Shown: piece by piece, positions 10,101 to 17,600 of the stretch
How the letters are laid out: every line of letters starts with the position of its first letter
Numbering within the stretch: position 1 is the stretch's first letter
NCBI GenBank assembly: GCA_030068145.1
Contig: JAPJBO010000957.1
Span: 20,629 to 84,628, forward strand
Direction: 5' to 3'
From: Diplonema papillatum
Lineage: Eukaryota; Euglenozoa; Diplonemea; Diplonemida; Diplonemidae
Length of the DNA stretch: 64,000 bases
The notes under the pieces: model-generated
What the model saw: the letters and a program-made list of their open reading frames with translations, nothing else
What the model was told of the DNA's origin: nothing
Database searches by the model: none
Position numbers and translations under genes: made by a program

Positions 10101-12758
10101 TCCGGTAATCCGCGCCTCCTCCAATTCCGCCGCCAGGTGCCAGAATAGATCTTCTGTGCTGTGTCCGGGCCGACAACCATGCAATCCTTCCGGTGCTAGC
10201 TCTTCCATCCATTTTTGCGCTTCTTTGGCCCTTACTGCTGCCCAAACCCTGTATAGCACCGGTGCAACCGAGATCGGGCGCTGAGACAGCGGGTCACCCG
10301 TGCTGTCAGGTTTCGGAATGAGGGAGATTAGTGCATGCATGAGATCCTCCGGCCACTCGCCTTGCCCCTCCACGTCATTCAGTACCTGCACAAACCCATT
10401 CAGAATGTCATTTGGCAGTTGTTGCAATTCGTGGATCCTCCACCCATGCATTCCTGCCGAGGCCGACTTCTTCATCTTTGCCAACACTGCCCTCACGTCC
10501 TTCACCGTGATCGGCTCGCACTGCATCTCCACTCTGTCCGGGAGTATGGACTCGTACGTTCGCATAAAGCGCTCCCAACATGGCTCCTCCTGTCGTGTGT
10601 ATTTATTGAAGATTCCTCCCCACGCACCATCGCTGCGCAGCATTCCGTCGATCTCCTTCGCATTCGCCGTAAGGGTTTTGTCTTCTCGTCTCATAAATAG
10701 CAATGGAGCGGTGTAGCGGTCAGCAACATGGGCGAATACGAGCCCCCCACCATGCATCCATGCCTCCTGCATCTTATGCGCCCACTGCGATCTCCTGTGC
10801 CGTTTGAGTGCGGCGAACGCCGCCTTTTGTGTCCCCTCGAGGTCGGCTAATGTACTCTGCAGCGTCTGTAACTCGGTAAATGCGCTGGAGGTCACAGCTT
10901 CTACAACGGATTTTGGGATGTAGCCCCTGATAACCCTCCTCCGCGCGGCGTCTCTCGCGTGTTCTTCCCGTCTTGTGAGCGGGTATGGCACGTCCGCCCT
11001 TAAGCGCTCGTGCCCGACCTGCACTAGCGTTCGGAGATGCCCCAGCAGTTCGTCTCGTGCACGTGTCTGCTTCGTGGACGCTCCTCTTACCGACTGTGGT
11101 TGGAACTTTGTAGCCAGCCGGGAGTCAGTGACTACTCGTCCTCCTCGTCCCGTGTACATCCCCGTAGGCAATACTAGATCTTTGCCGTGCAACTTCACTA
11201 AGTATTGTTCGGCACACTGCGATAGCTGTTTTAGACTGTGTGTCCCCCATCGCGTTTCCTTTGCTCTCTTGGCCAGTGCCTCGAGGTCGTCTCTCTCGTT
11301 CTGCTTCAACTTAGGTCTTTCTCGCGGGAAAGCGGCCGGGAGTATGGCGCGGCTGCTCTGTTCCCGGAATGCCTGCTGGCGGAGATTTACGTACAGCGGC
11401 GAGTGCGTGTGGAACTTGCTGCTCTCTCTCGCAACTGTCATTACCGTGTCAACGGCCGGTGCTGCACATGAGTTTGCGAGGCATAAGTCAATCCGACTTC
11501 CTTCTAACGCGTTCGGTGCCCAGCATGTGTTCGGCGGTATTTCACCACGTCCTCCAGCGTACGCAGCTGCCACGTCCACCCACCTCCCGGAACGACATGC
11601 TGCCGCTAGCACCGGACTCGACTCTGTTGTGCAATTGAGGTCACCGAGCACCAATACCGGCACCTGTCCCAGCCCCGCTGCAACGCCTAACACCTCCGAT
11701 AGGAGCTGTTCCCTTTCTTGCTGCACCTGCGTGCTGCTACCAGACTGCCCATACACGGAGAAAATGTGCATGGCTGTCTTCCCACAATCCAGGGCCACGG
11801 CTACTTGCACAACGCGTGTCGATGCGACAATTTTCTTCTCACATTCTTCCACTGGGGTCACTCGCTGCGCTGTGAGGTGCTGCCTTGTCAGGACCGCCAC
11901 TCCTCCAGGCTTTCTTTGCGTCTTTCCATCCCTTCCTACCACCATTTCTACATCGTTTCCCCAGTACACGTCCCACCCGTATGCTGCCAGTAGCGAACAC
12001 ATGTAAGCTTTTTCATGTTTCGTTACCCGCGTTTCTTGAACTACGATGATGTCCGCTACGAGCCGGGCTACTTCCAGTAGCTTTTCGGTGTCTAGGGACG
12101 TGACGTTGATCGTGACAATGACCAATGCACCGCTGTCCGCCGTGGCTACCATACTTACTGTTCGCCGCATGGGTGTCGCTGGGGGGTCGGCAGGTAGAGC
12201 AGGTTGTGTTCGTGCTGCTAGAGATTCTTGGCTCGGAATCGGGACTACCCCATCTGTTGATCGCTGGAGCTTCTCCCGCATCCGGCTCGTGACTAGCAGG
12301 ATATCGTAGTGTTCCCTCCTGTACGTTACGGTTAGGACTTTGGAGGGAGCTGCTCCTCTGCCGTACCTTGCGATCGACTTTCTGCTTCCTGCGGCGTCCA
12401 AGACCCATATTGCGGCATCGAGGATTTCTGCCGCTGCCTGCAGGCACCAATGATCCCCGTACGTTGTCCGTTCTTCCATGTGGTCCAGGTATTCGTCATA
12501 CGTTTGACGGTCTCTCTCATCCTCGGGACAAAACATCCCACGGTACTCGTCGTTGTTCCGCAGCCATCCCACCACTTGCTGTCTCAGCGTGGCTGCCGAC
12601 CGATCTTTCATGCACCGAGCTAGCGACGCGAACATACACGCGCCATCCTGTGCAACCGGTAGGACCACTGCCCCCAGCCGGCTCGCTGCGTCTCGAAGCC
12701 ACGTGTTGGCTTCTTCGATTTCTTGGAGGGGGTCCTGTCCGGGCCCTCCTCCCCTCAT
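7113..12758 (-). CDS. LINE ORF2: OTU-APE-RT-zinc-RNase H polyprotein (A1)
   Basis: 1881 residues from ATG; standard stop TAG. Domains in order: an OTU-type cysteine protease (D38-G-A-C41, the YGDHWCLQAAA block, H150 in EHYD); an APE-like endonuclease (N218, E242 in QETRV, D373/N375 in GDLN, D424, H452); a reverse transcriptase (box A with D895, YVDD at 983-986); a CCHC knuckle (C1324, C1327, H1337, C1342); a conserved block ending in LELAVDFE (about 1487-1494) of unknown role; RNase H (D1540, E1582, D1609, D1659 or D1661); and a C-terminal unit C1823-x2-H-x4-C-x2-C-x9-CC. It would nick the target, prime reverse transcription, and remove template RNA. Oddity: the Asp of the usual SDH motif is Thr (THS). 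The domain set resembles the Dualen/RandI group, but no restriction-like endonuclease was recognised. Confidence 0.95.
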   Translation of the reverse strand: MRGGGPGQDPLQEIEEANTWLRDAASRLGAVVLPVAQDGACMFASLARCMKDRSAATLRQQVVGWLRNNDEYRGMFCPEDERDRQTYDEYLDHMEERTTYGDHWCLQAAAEILDAAIWVLDAAGSRKSIARYGRGAAPSKVLTVTYRREHYDILLVTSRMREKLQRSTDGVVPIPSQESLAARTQPALPADPPATPMRRTVSMVATADSGALVIVTINVTSLDTEKLLEVARLVADIIVVQETRVTKHEKAYMCSLLAAYGWDVYWGNDVEMVVGRDGKTQRKPGGVAVLTRQHLTAQRVTPVEECEKKIVASTRVVQVAVALDCGKTAMHIFSVYGQSGSSTQVQQEREQLLSEVLGVAAGLGQVPVLVLGDLNCTTESSPVLAAACRSGRWVDVAAAYAGGRGEIPPNTCWAPNALEGSRIDLCLANSCAAPAVDTVMTVARESSKFHTHSPLYVNLRQQAFREQSSRAILPAAFPRERPKLKQNERDDLEALAKRAKETRWGTHSLKQLSQCAEQYLVKLHGKDLVLPTGMYTGRGGRVVTDSRLATKFQPQSVRGASTKQTRARDELLGHLRTLVQVGHERLRADVPYPLTRREEHARDAARRRVIRGYIPKSVVEAVTSSAFTELQTLQSTLADLEGTQKAAFAALKRHRRSQWAHKMQEAWMHGGGLVFAHVADRYTAPLLFMRREDKTLTANAKEIDGMLRSDGAWGGIFNKYTRQEEPCWERFMRTYESILPDRVEMQCEPITVKDVRAVLAKMKKSASAGMHGWRIHELQQLPNDILNGFVQVLNDVEGQGEWPEDLMHALISLIPKPDSTGDPLSQRPISVAPVLYRVWAAVRAKEAQKWMEELAPEGLHGCRPGHSTEDLFWHLAAELEEARITGRPLFGIAFDFKKCFDTVPIGVTMQLAKRLGFNAMVLRALEAAYKQMRRHFKVNGTVGEGFTPTNGIMQGCAISVILIGLLISVWMRHVKREGEPRSYVDDITATAKEARLLQTIANKTIRFTVLTGLSLCPKKCHSFGTSDGWLIEVMDWQEHADVFESQEPAQFYKRADSFDCLGVMLHAKGQGHKLSSRIQERRRSAVQNLQRVKRLPVPAAAREKLASMTAGAKLYYGISVMPLDRKTAYTLRQLIMSALWTGTNRRAVEVVMQVLHHGHRLDPHTAPAYLRVKAWVRQMQKWQHIRTSAQRAWTRRDDLPKGSPHSLIQEALNQAGWTWDSPITLLYVSESAQQTSFHVTSATEVETKVMLHDLRHALRGQQLAIVCRRREDMRGCAHGVDGSVTRHLLQTPDSGITGYQQGMLRSIIAGAVSTTGRTGQRRPCPYCNDEEGETVAHLWWMCEAWKDVREEHGMVTTDRTTWPTCLSMCGIAPLYRHGVDAAAQPIPLDHVRACAFVGNLQRFFLAVLRARQIRDDRAQETSRHHRLAQYPWGWTTPCPRRISMPTIEVGTVSQQWKQTEALWKALHWWIGKLCWAHIGSEHTVTFLELAVDFELTTGERLPDVSDRRIQPPTMRKTKTTTAREILPPSEAQSGLCLYFDGGSRQNGTALAVAGAGAVVYEDGKKIAEVIVPLGRTTNNVAEFSALVGGLHLLGEQPPSVQGPVTVRGDSKVVISTMKKTAQCKPILRPYLLQATASMGALAPRFNFNLEHVARDRNTDADALSNAAMDQVQEQTSGEVSTVMAQYEAYRRSALAKARTLHRLANTAARIYGTAWHPGRVANVTSATALGGGVMQGVSCRAVLSPQTEAVLRSMSRGASDTEGTTPNPFVKAHERWAASIQPERYYEATWKETAEWKGRGREDPPSQRSHPPTRRNVNAALRCTKHDAPRCTTCTRRRIPPDTCCRQQHANHEEGNQCQSRLHFRVRRNHRQRPAGASAVT

Positions 12759-12889
12759 CCATGCTCTACTGCACTTTCTACCACGGGTCTCTGCTGGGTG
12801 CCTATACCTGGCAGCTTGCCATGTTTTTACAAAAACATAAACACGCGTCCCTCCGGTAGCGTAGGTGTTGGAGCTGTTGTCGCCGCTGA

Positions 12890-12990
12890 TGTTGATTGAT
12901 GAAACTGATGAAATTGAAGACGACGTTGATGATGGAGGTGGTGATGGTGATGGTGATCGTGATGATGATGAGGGCGATGATGATACTACG
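12890..12990. repeat. GAT-rich tract between ORF1 and ORF2 of A1
   Basis: Imperfect GAT/GGT repeats in the 273 bp gap between the two frames; repeated at 20438-20538 in A2. The gap is much longer than in A3 (54 bp) or B1 (15 bp). Confidence 0.7.
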
Positions 12991-13031
12991 GGGGCGGTCC
13001 CGGAAGCTAGCTTTGCAAAAGTTACCGGCAG

Positions 13032-14519
13032 TCATATCTTTTGGCGCATTTGCTCCGGTAGTCGCCCCCCCTGCGTGACGCCGTTCGAGTACGCCACCGT
13101 CCATGTGCCGTCTGCCGCCTGCCCCTTGAGGGCGGCTTCGTACCACCTGTCGTCTGTGTGCTGCGCCTCCACCATGTCCCCTACTTCCCACCGGCCGCCC
13201 CTACATGAGGATGGGGTCGATGGCGGTGCGCCCTCACTGTCGCTCCCGTCAGTTGCCCAATCCACGACGCTCGGGCTCTCGCTGCTGTCCTCAGAGTCCT
13301 GCGCCAGGCGCAGCTTTGCCTTGGCTGGCGTTCCCTCTGCTGATCGGGATGCCTCCCGCTTCGTTGCGACCTTAGGCCGCGGCTGGTTCGTGTCACGCTG
13401 CTGTCGTTTCTGCAGCTCCCGGACGTGTTGCTGCTCGTGCTTATCCCACTGTTCCTGCTGCTCCTGTTGCACCCGTCCTCGCTCCTGCTCCTCTGCCGTG
13501 ACCAGCTGCTCCTGTCGTCCCTGCAGATCCTGCTCCCGGACGCGTTGCTGCTCCTGTTCGCTTCGGCTTTCCCGCTGCAGGTGCACCAATTGTTGTAGCA
13601 TCTCATGTTGCAACTGCTGCTGGCGTTCCTGACGCTGCTCCTGCTCGGCCATCCACCGTTGCTGGCGCGTCGTTTGCTCCTGTTGTTGCTTCTGTTGCTG
13701 CTCGTGTTGCTGACCGATTAGCTTTTGAAGATCAGTAAGGAACGCAGTTTGTGTTGTTCCCAGTGTTTCTGCGTGGTGTACGATCGCCTCTTCCAGTCGG
13801 CGGTCCACTCTTTCGGTCAGGCGTCGCTCCATCTCGGCAAGTTCCTTCTTCAAGTGAGCTAGCTGTGTCGCCCGTGGTGGCGACGCAGCTGCCTGTCCGG
13901 GTACTGGAACCGTTGCCGTCGCTGGTGCCGGTGCTGACGTTGCTTCTGGTGCTGCCCGTGCCGCTGCGACCGACGCCGGCGCCGAAGCTGACGCGGGCGT
14001 CTGGTTCCCGTCTACCCACGTTGTATTCGCCCTGATGGGTGCGGCCGTTGTTCTCTCTCCTTTCTGTTCCCGCCACTCGCGCTCCAACTGCAGCCCTCTC
14101 TCCCACCTGCGTACCCCTTCCTCTCGCCCGCAGAAGTCCAAGAACTCTTTCTTGGTGTACTTCTCCCGCTTGTTCCTCGCGGTGGGGTCTGGGACTCGGC
14201 TGATGGGTGGTGGTGACGGTCTGATGGTGCACGTCCCACCCTCGCGCAGCTTGAACTCCGTGGCCGGCGGAGCTCCGGCTGCTCGCACCACTAATACACG
14301 CCCATTCCGGGGCAGTGCTACGACCTCGGCATCCCAAGGGAGCTGCTGCAGGAGGGACGTTGCTGCCTCCCTCCTGGTTCCTTCCGGCAGCGCTTTGATG
14401 TCGTACAGCGACATCGTTCTCCTCACGAGTGTGATTGTGGGGAGGGTTGGGTCCGGCTGTTGGCTGGTGCTCGCACCATTGACCGGGGGAGCCGCGTGGA
14501 GGCCGCCGGACCCTGCCAT
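13032..14519 (-). CDS. LINE ORF1: Gln-rich coiled coil plus Tudor-like domain (A1)
   Basis: About 495 residues from the ATG at 14519; the frame is open further upstream only through the CA repeat, so this first ATG after the repeat is preferred. An N-terminal block (LYDIKALPEGTRREAA onward) matches the middle of A3 ORF1, followed by the YTKKEFLDF motif also shared with A3. An Ala/Pro-rich linker leads into a long Gln/Glu/Arg-rich coiled coil (about 240-400), likely for oligomerisation. The C-terminus (about 442-492, WEVGDMVEAQHTDDRWYEA to VAYSNG) reads as a Tudor/Agenet-like fold, which in other proteins binds methylated histone tails or arginines. ORF1 proteins normally coat the LINE RNA; the Tudor-like end suggests chromatin or RNP docking (inference). 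Absent from A3 and B. Confidence 0.8.
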   Translation of the reverse strand: MAGSGGLHAAPPVNGASTSQQPDPTLPTITLVRRTMSLYDIKALPEGTRREAATSLLQQLPWDAEVVALPRNGRVLVVRAAGAPPATEFKLREGGTCTIRPSPPPISRVPDPTARNKREKYTKKEFLDFCGREEGVRRWERGLQLEREWREQKGERTTAAPIRANTTWVDGNQTPASASAPASVAAARAAPEATSAPAPATATVPVPGQAAASPPRATQLAHLKKELAEMERRLTERVDRRLEEAIVHHAETLGTTQTAFLTDLQKLIGQQHEQQQKQQQEQTTRQQRWMAEQEQRQERQQQLQHEMLQQLVHLQRESRSEQEQQRVREQDLQGRQEQLVTAEEQERGRVQQEQQEQWDKHEQQHVRELQKRQQRDTNQPRPKVATKREASRSAEGTPAKAKLRLAQDSEDSSESPSVVDWATDGSDSEGAPPSTPSSCRGGRWEVGDMVEAQHTDDRWYEAALKGQAADGTWTVAYSNGVTQGGRLPEQMRQKI

Positions 14520-14571
14520 TATATTGTTGTCTTCGGTATATTTTTGGCTTTCGTGTTCCCTCTCAATTCCC

Positions 14572-14573
<2 letters not shown>

Positions 14574-14605
<32 letters not shown>
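14574..14605. repeat. (GT)16 microsatellite between A1 and A2
   Basis: 32 bases of pure GT forming both the 5' boundary of A1 and the 3' boundary of A2. Confidence 0.95.
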
Positions 14606-14608
<3 letters not shown>

Positions 14609-14660
14609 TCTCAGTAATGGGTAACCCCTGAGCGGAGTCTAGCCCAGTTGCGCAATGCAC

Positions 14661-17600
14661 CTACGTTACTGCTGATGCACCAGCCGGCCGCTGGCGGTGG
14701 TTGCGACGTACACGGAAATGCAGCCTCGACTGGCATTGGTTTCCTTCTTCGTGATTTGCATGTTGCTGTCTACAGCAGGTGTCCGGGGGTATTCGCCTTC
14801 TCGTACATGTGGTGCAGCGCGGGGCGTCATGCTTAGTACATCTTAAGGCCGCATTGACATTCCGTCTCGTTGGCGGGTGAGATCGTTGACTGGGAGGGTC
14901 TTCTCGTCCTCTCCCTTTCCACTCTGCTGTTTCCTTCCAGGTCGCCTCGTAGTATCGCTCGGGTTGGATACTTGCTGCCCACCTTTCGTGGGCCTTGACA
15001 AACGGATTCGGGGTTGTTCCTTCCGTGTCGGATGCGCCCCGGCTCATCGATCGTAGCACTGCCTCCGTCTGCGGTGAGAGCACGGCTCGGCACGATACGC
15101 CCTGCATTACCCCACCGCCCAAGGCCGTAGCGCTCGTCACGTTCGCAACGCGTCCAGGGTGCCAGGCTGTGCCGTAAATCCGCGCGGCCGTGTTTGCTAG
15201 CCTGTGCAGGGTTCGGGCCTTTGCCAGCGCACTCCGTCTGTACGCTTCGTACTGCGCCATGACGGTGCTCACCTCTCCAGATGTCTGCTCTTGCACCTGG
15301 TCCATCGCCGCGTTGCTCAGCGCGTCGGCGTCGGTGTTGCGGTCACGCGCGACATGCTCCAGGTTGAAATTGAACCGTGGCGCGAGGGCTCCCATGGACG
15401 CCGTCGCCTGCAGGAGGTACGGCCGCAGGATCGGCTTGCACTGCGCTGTCTTCTTCATCGTGCTGATCACTACCTTCGAATCACCTCGGACCGTTACGGG
15501 TCCTTGCACGCTCGGGGGCTGCTCCCCGAGCAAGTGCAAGCCCCCGACCAGAGCGCTAAACTCTGCCACGTTGTTGGTCGTTCGGCCTAGGGGGACGATG
15601 ACCTCCGCGATCTTCTTCCCATCTTCGTATACAACCGCGCCAGCACCTGCCACAGCCAACGCGGTGCCGTTTTGCCTCGACCCGCCATCGAAGTACAGAC
15701 ACAAGCCCGACTGCGCTTCGCTTGGTGGGAGGATCTCCCGGGCTGTCGTTGTTTTGGTCTTCCGCATTGTGGGTGGCTGGATTCGCCGATCCGACACGTC
15801 CGGCAGCCGTTCTCCCGTCGTGAGCTCAAAGTCGACGGCTAGCTCTAAGAACGTCACCGTGTGTTCGGATCCGATATGTGCCCAGCACAACTTGCCGATC
15901 CACCAGTGTAGCGCCTTCCAGAGCGCCTCAGTCTGCTTCCATTGCTGCGAAACCGTCCCCACTTCGATTGTCGGCATGGATATCCTTCTCGGGCACGGTG
16001 TCGTCCATCCCCATGGATATTGGGCTAAGCGGTGGTGGCGTGACGTCTCTTGTGCTCTGTCGTCGCGTATTTGACGAGCACGCAGTACTGCAAGGAAGAA
16101 ACGCTGCAGGTTTCCGACGAAAGCACACGCTCGTACATGATCCAGGGGGATCGGCTGCGCAGCCGCATCGACCCCATGCCTGTAGAGAGGCGCTATTCCG
16201 CACATGCTAAGGCAGGTTGGCCACGTTGTCCTGTCTGTGGTGACCATGCCGTGCTCTTCCCGCACATCCTTCCATGCCTCACACATCCACCATAGGTGCG
16301 CCACCGTTTCCCCCTCTTCGTCGTTACAATACGGGCAGGGCCTTCTCTGCCCTGTGCGGCCTGTCGTGGATACTGCCCCTGCGATAATGGACCTCAACAT
16401 TCCTTGCTGGTATCCAGTGATGCCACTATCCGGCGTTTGCAGAAGGTGTCGGGTGACGCTTCCATCCACTCCATGCGCACACCCCCGCATGTCCTCCCTC
16501 CTTCTGCACACGATGGCAAGTTGCTGGCCACGCAGAGCATGGCGCAAGTCGTGCAGCATGACTTTGGTCTCCACCTCAGTCGCGCTCGTCACGTGGAAGC
16601 TCGTCTGCTGCGCGCTCTCGCTGACGTACAAGAGGGTTATCGGGCTGTCCCACGTCCAACCCGCTTGGTTAAGGGCTTCCTGAATCAGGCTGTGCGGCGA
16701 ACCTTTTGGCAAGTCGTCACGGCGCGTCCACGCCCTTTGCGCGCTCGTTCTGATGTGTTGCCACTTCTGCATCTGCCTGACCCATGCCTTTACACGTAGA
16801 TACGCTGGTGCCGTGTGCGGGTCAAGCCGATGTCCGTGGTGGAGCACCTGCATGACCACTTCCACCGCACGTCGGTTGGTGCCGGTCCACAGTGCCGACA
16901 TGATCAATTGGCGTAGGGTGTATGCTGTTTTGCGGTCCAACGGCATCACTGAAATTCCGTAGTAAAGCTTTGCACCAGCCGTCATGGATGCCAGCTTCTC
17001 TCGTGCCGCTGCGGGTACCGGGAGTCTCTTTACGCGTTGCAGATTTTGTACGGCGCTTCTCCTGCGCTCCTGGATCCTGCTCGACAGTTTGTGCCCCTGC
17101 CCCTTCGCGTGTAGCATCACGCCAAGGCAATCGAAGCTGTCCGCCCTTTTGTAAAACTGCGCGGGTTCCTGCGACTCGAATACGTCTGCGTGTTCCTGCC
17201 AGTCCATGACTTCGATCAGCCAACCATCTGATGTCCCGAACGAGTGACACTTCTTAGGGCACAGCGACAACCCTGTCAGGACAGTGAATCGGATTGTCTT
17301 ATTTGCAATCGTCTGAAGAAGGCGGGCTTCTTTGGCGGTGGCTGTGATGTCGTCCACGTATGACCGGGGTTCCCCTTCTCGCTTCACATGCCTCATCCAT
17401 ACGCTGATGAGTAGCCCGATAAGGATTACACTTATCGCGCATCCTTGCATGATGCCATTCGTAGGGGTGAAGCCCTCTCCCACTGTGCCATTCACCTTGA
17501 AGTGTCGGCGCATCTGTTTATACGCGGCTTCTAATGCTCGAAGTACCATCGCGTTGAAGCCCAGCCTTTTTGCTAGCTGCATTGTGACACCTATCGGCAC

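Larger units (their letters stand above)
7058..14573 (-). mobile_element. Full-length LINE, family A copy A1
   Basis: A 7516 bp non-LTR retrotransposon bounded by (GT)n on both sides. Minus-strand order: 54 bp 5' UTR, ORF1, a 273 bp gap with GAT-rich sequence, ORF2, 55 bp 3' UTR. There are no LTRs. Both frames are intact, so it could be autonomous. It is nearly identical to A2, which has exactly the same length and a 7548 bp offset. Differences I noticed are single bases near 7103, 13182 and 13711. A target-site duplication cannot be recognised because the flanks are microsatellite. Confidence 0.95.
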
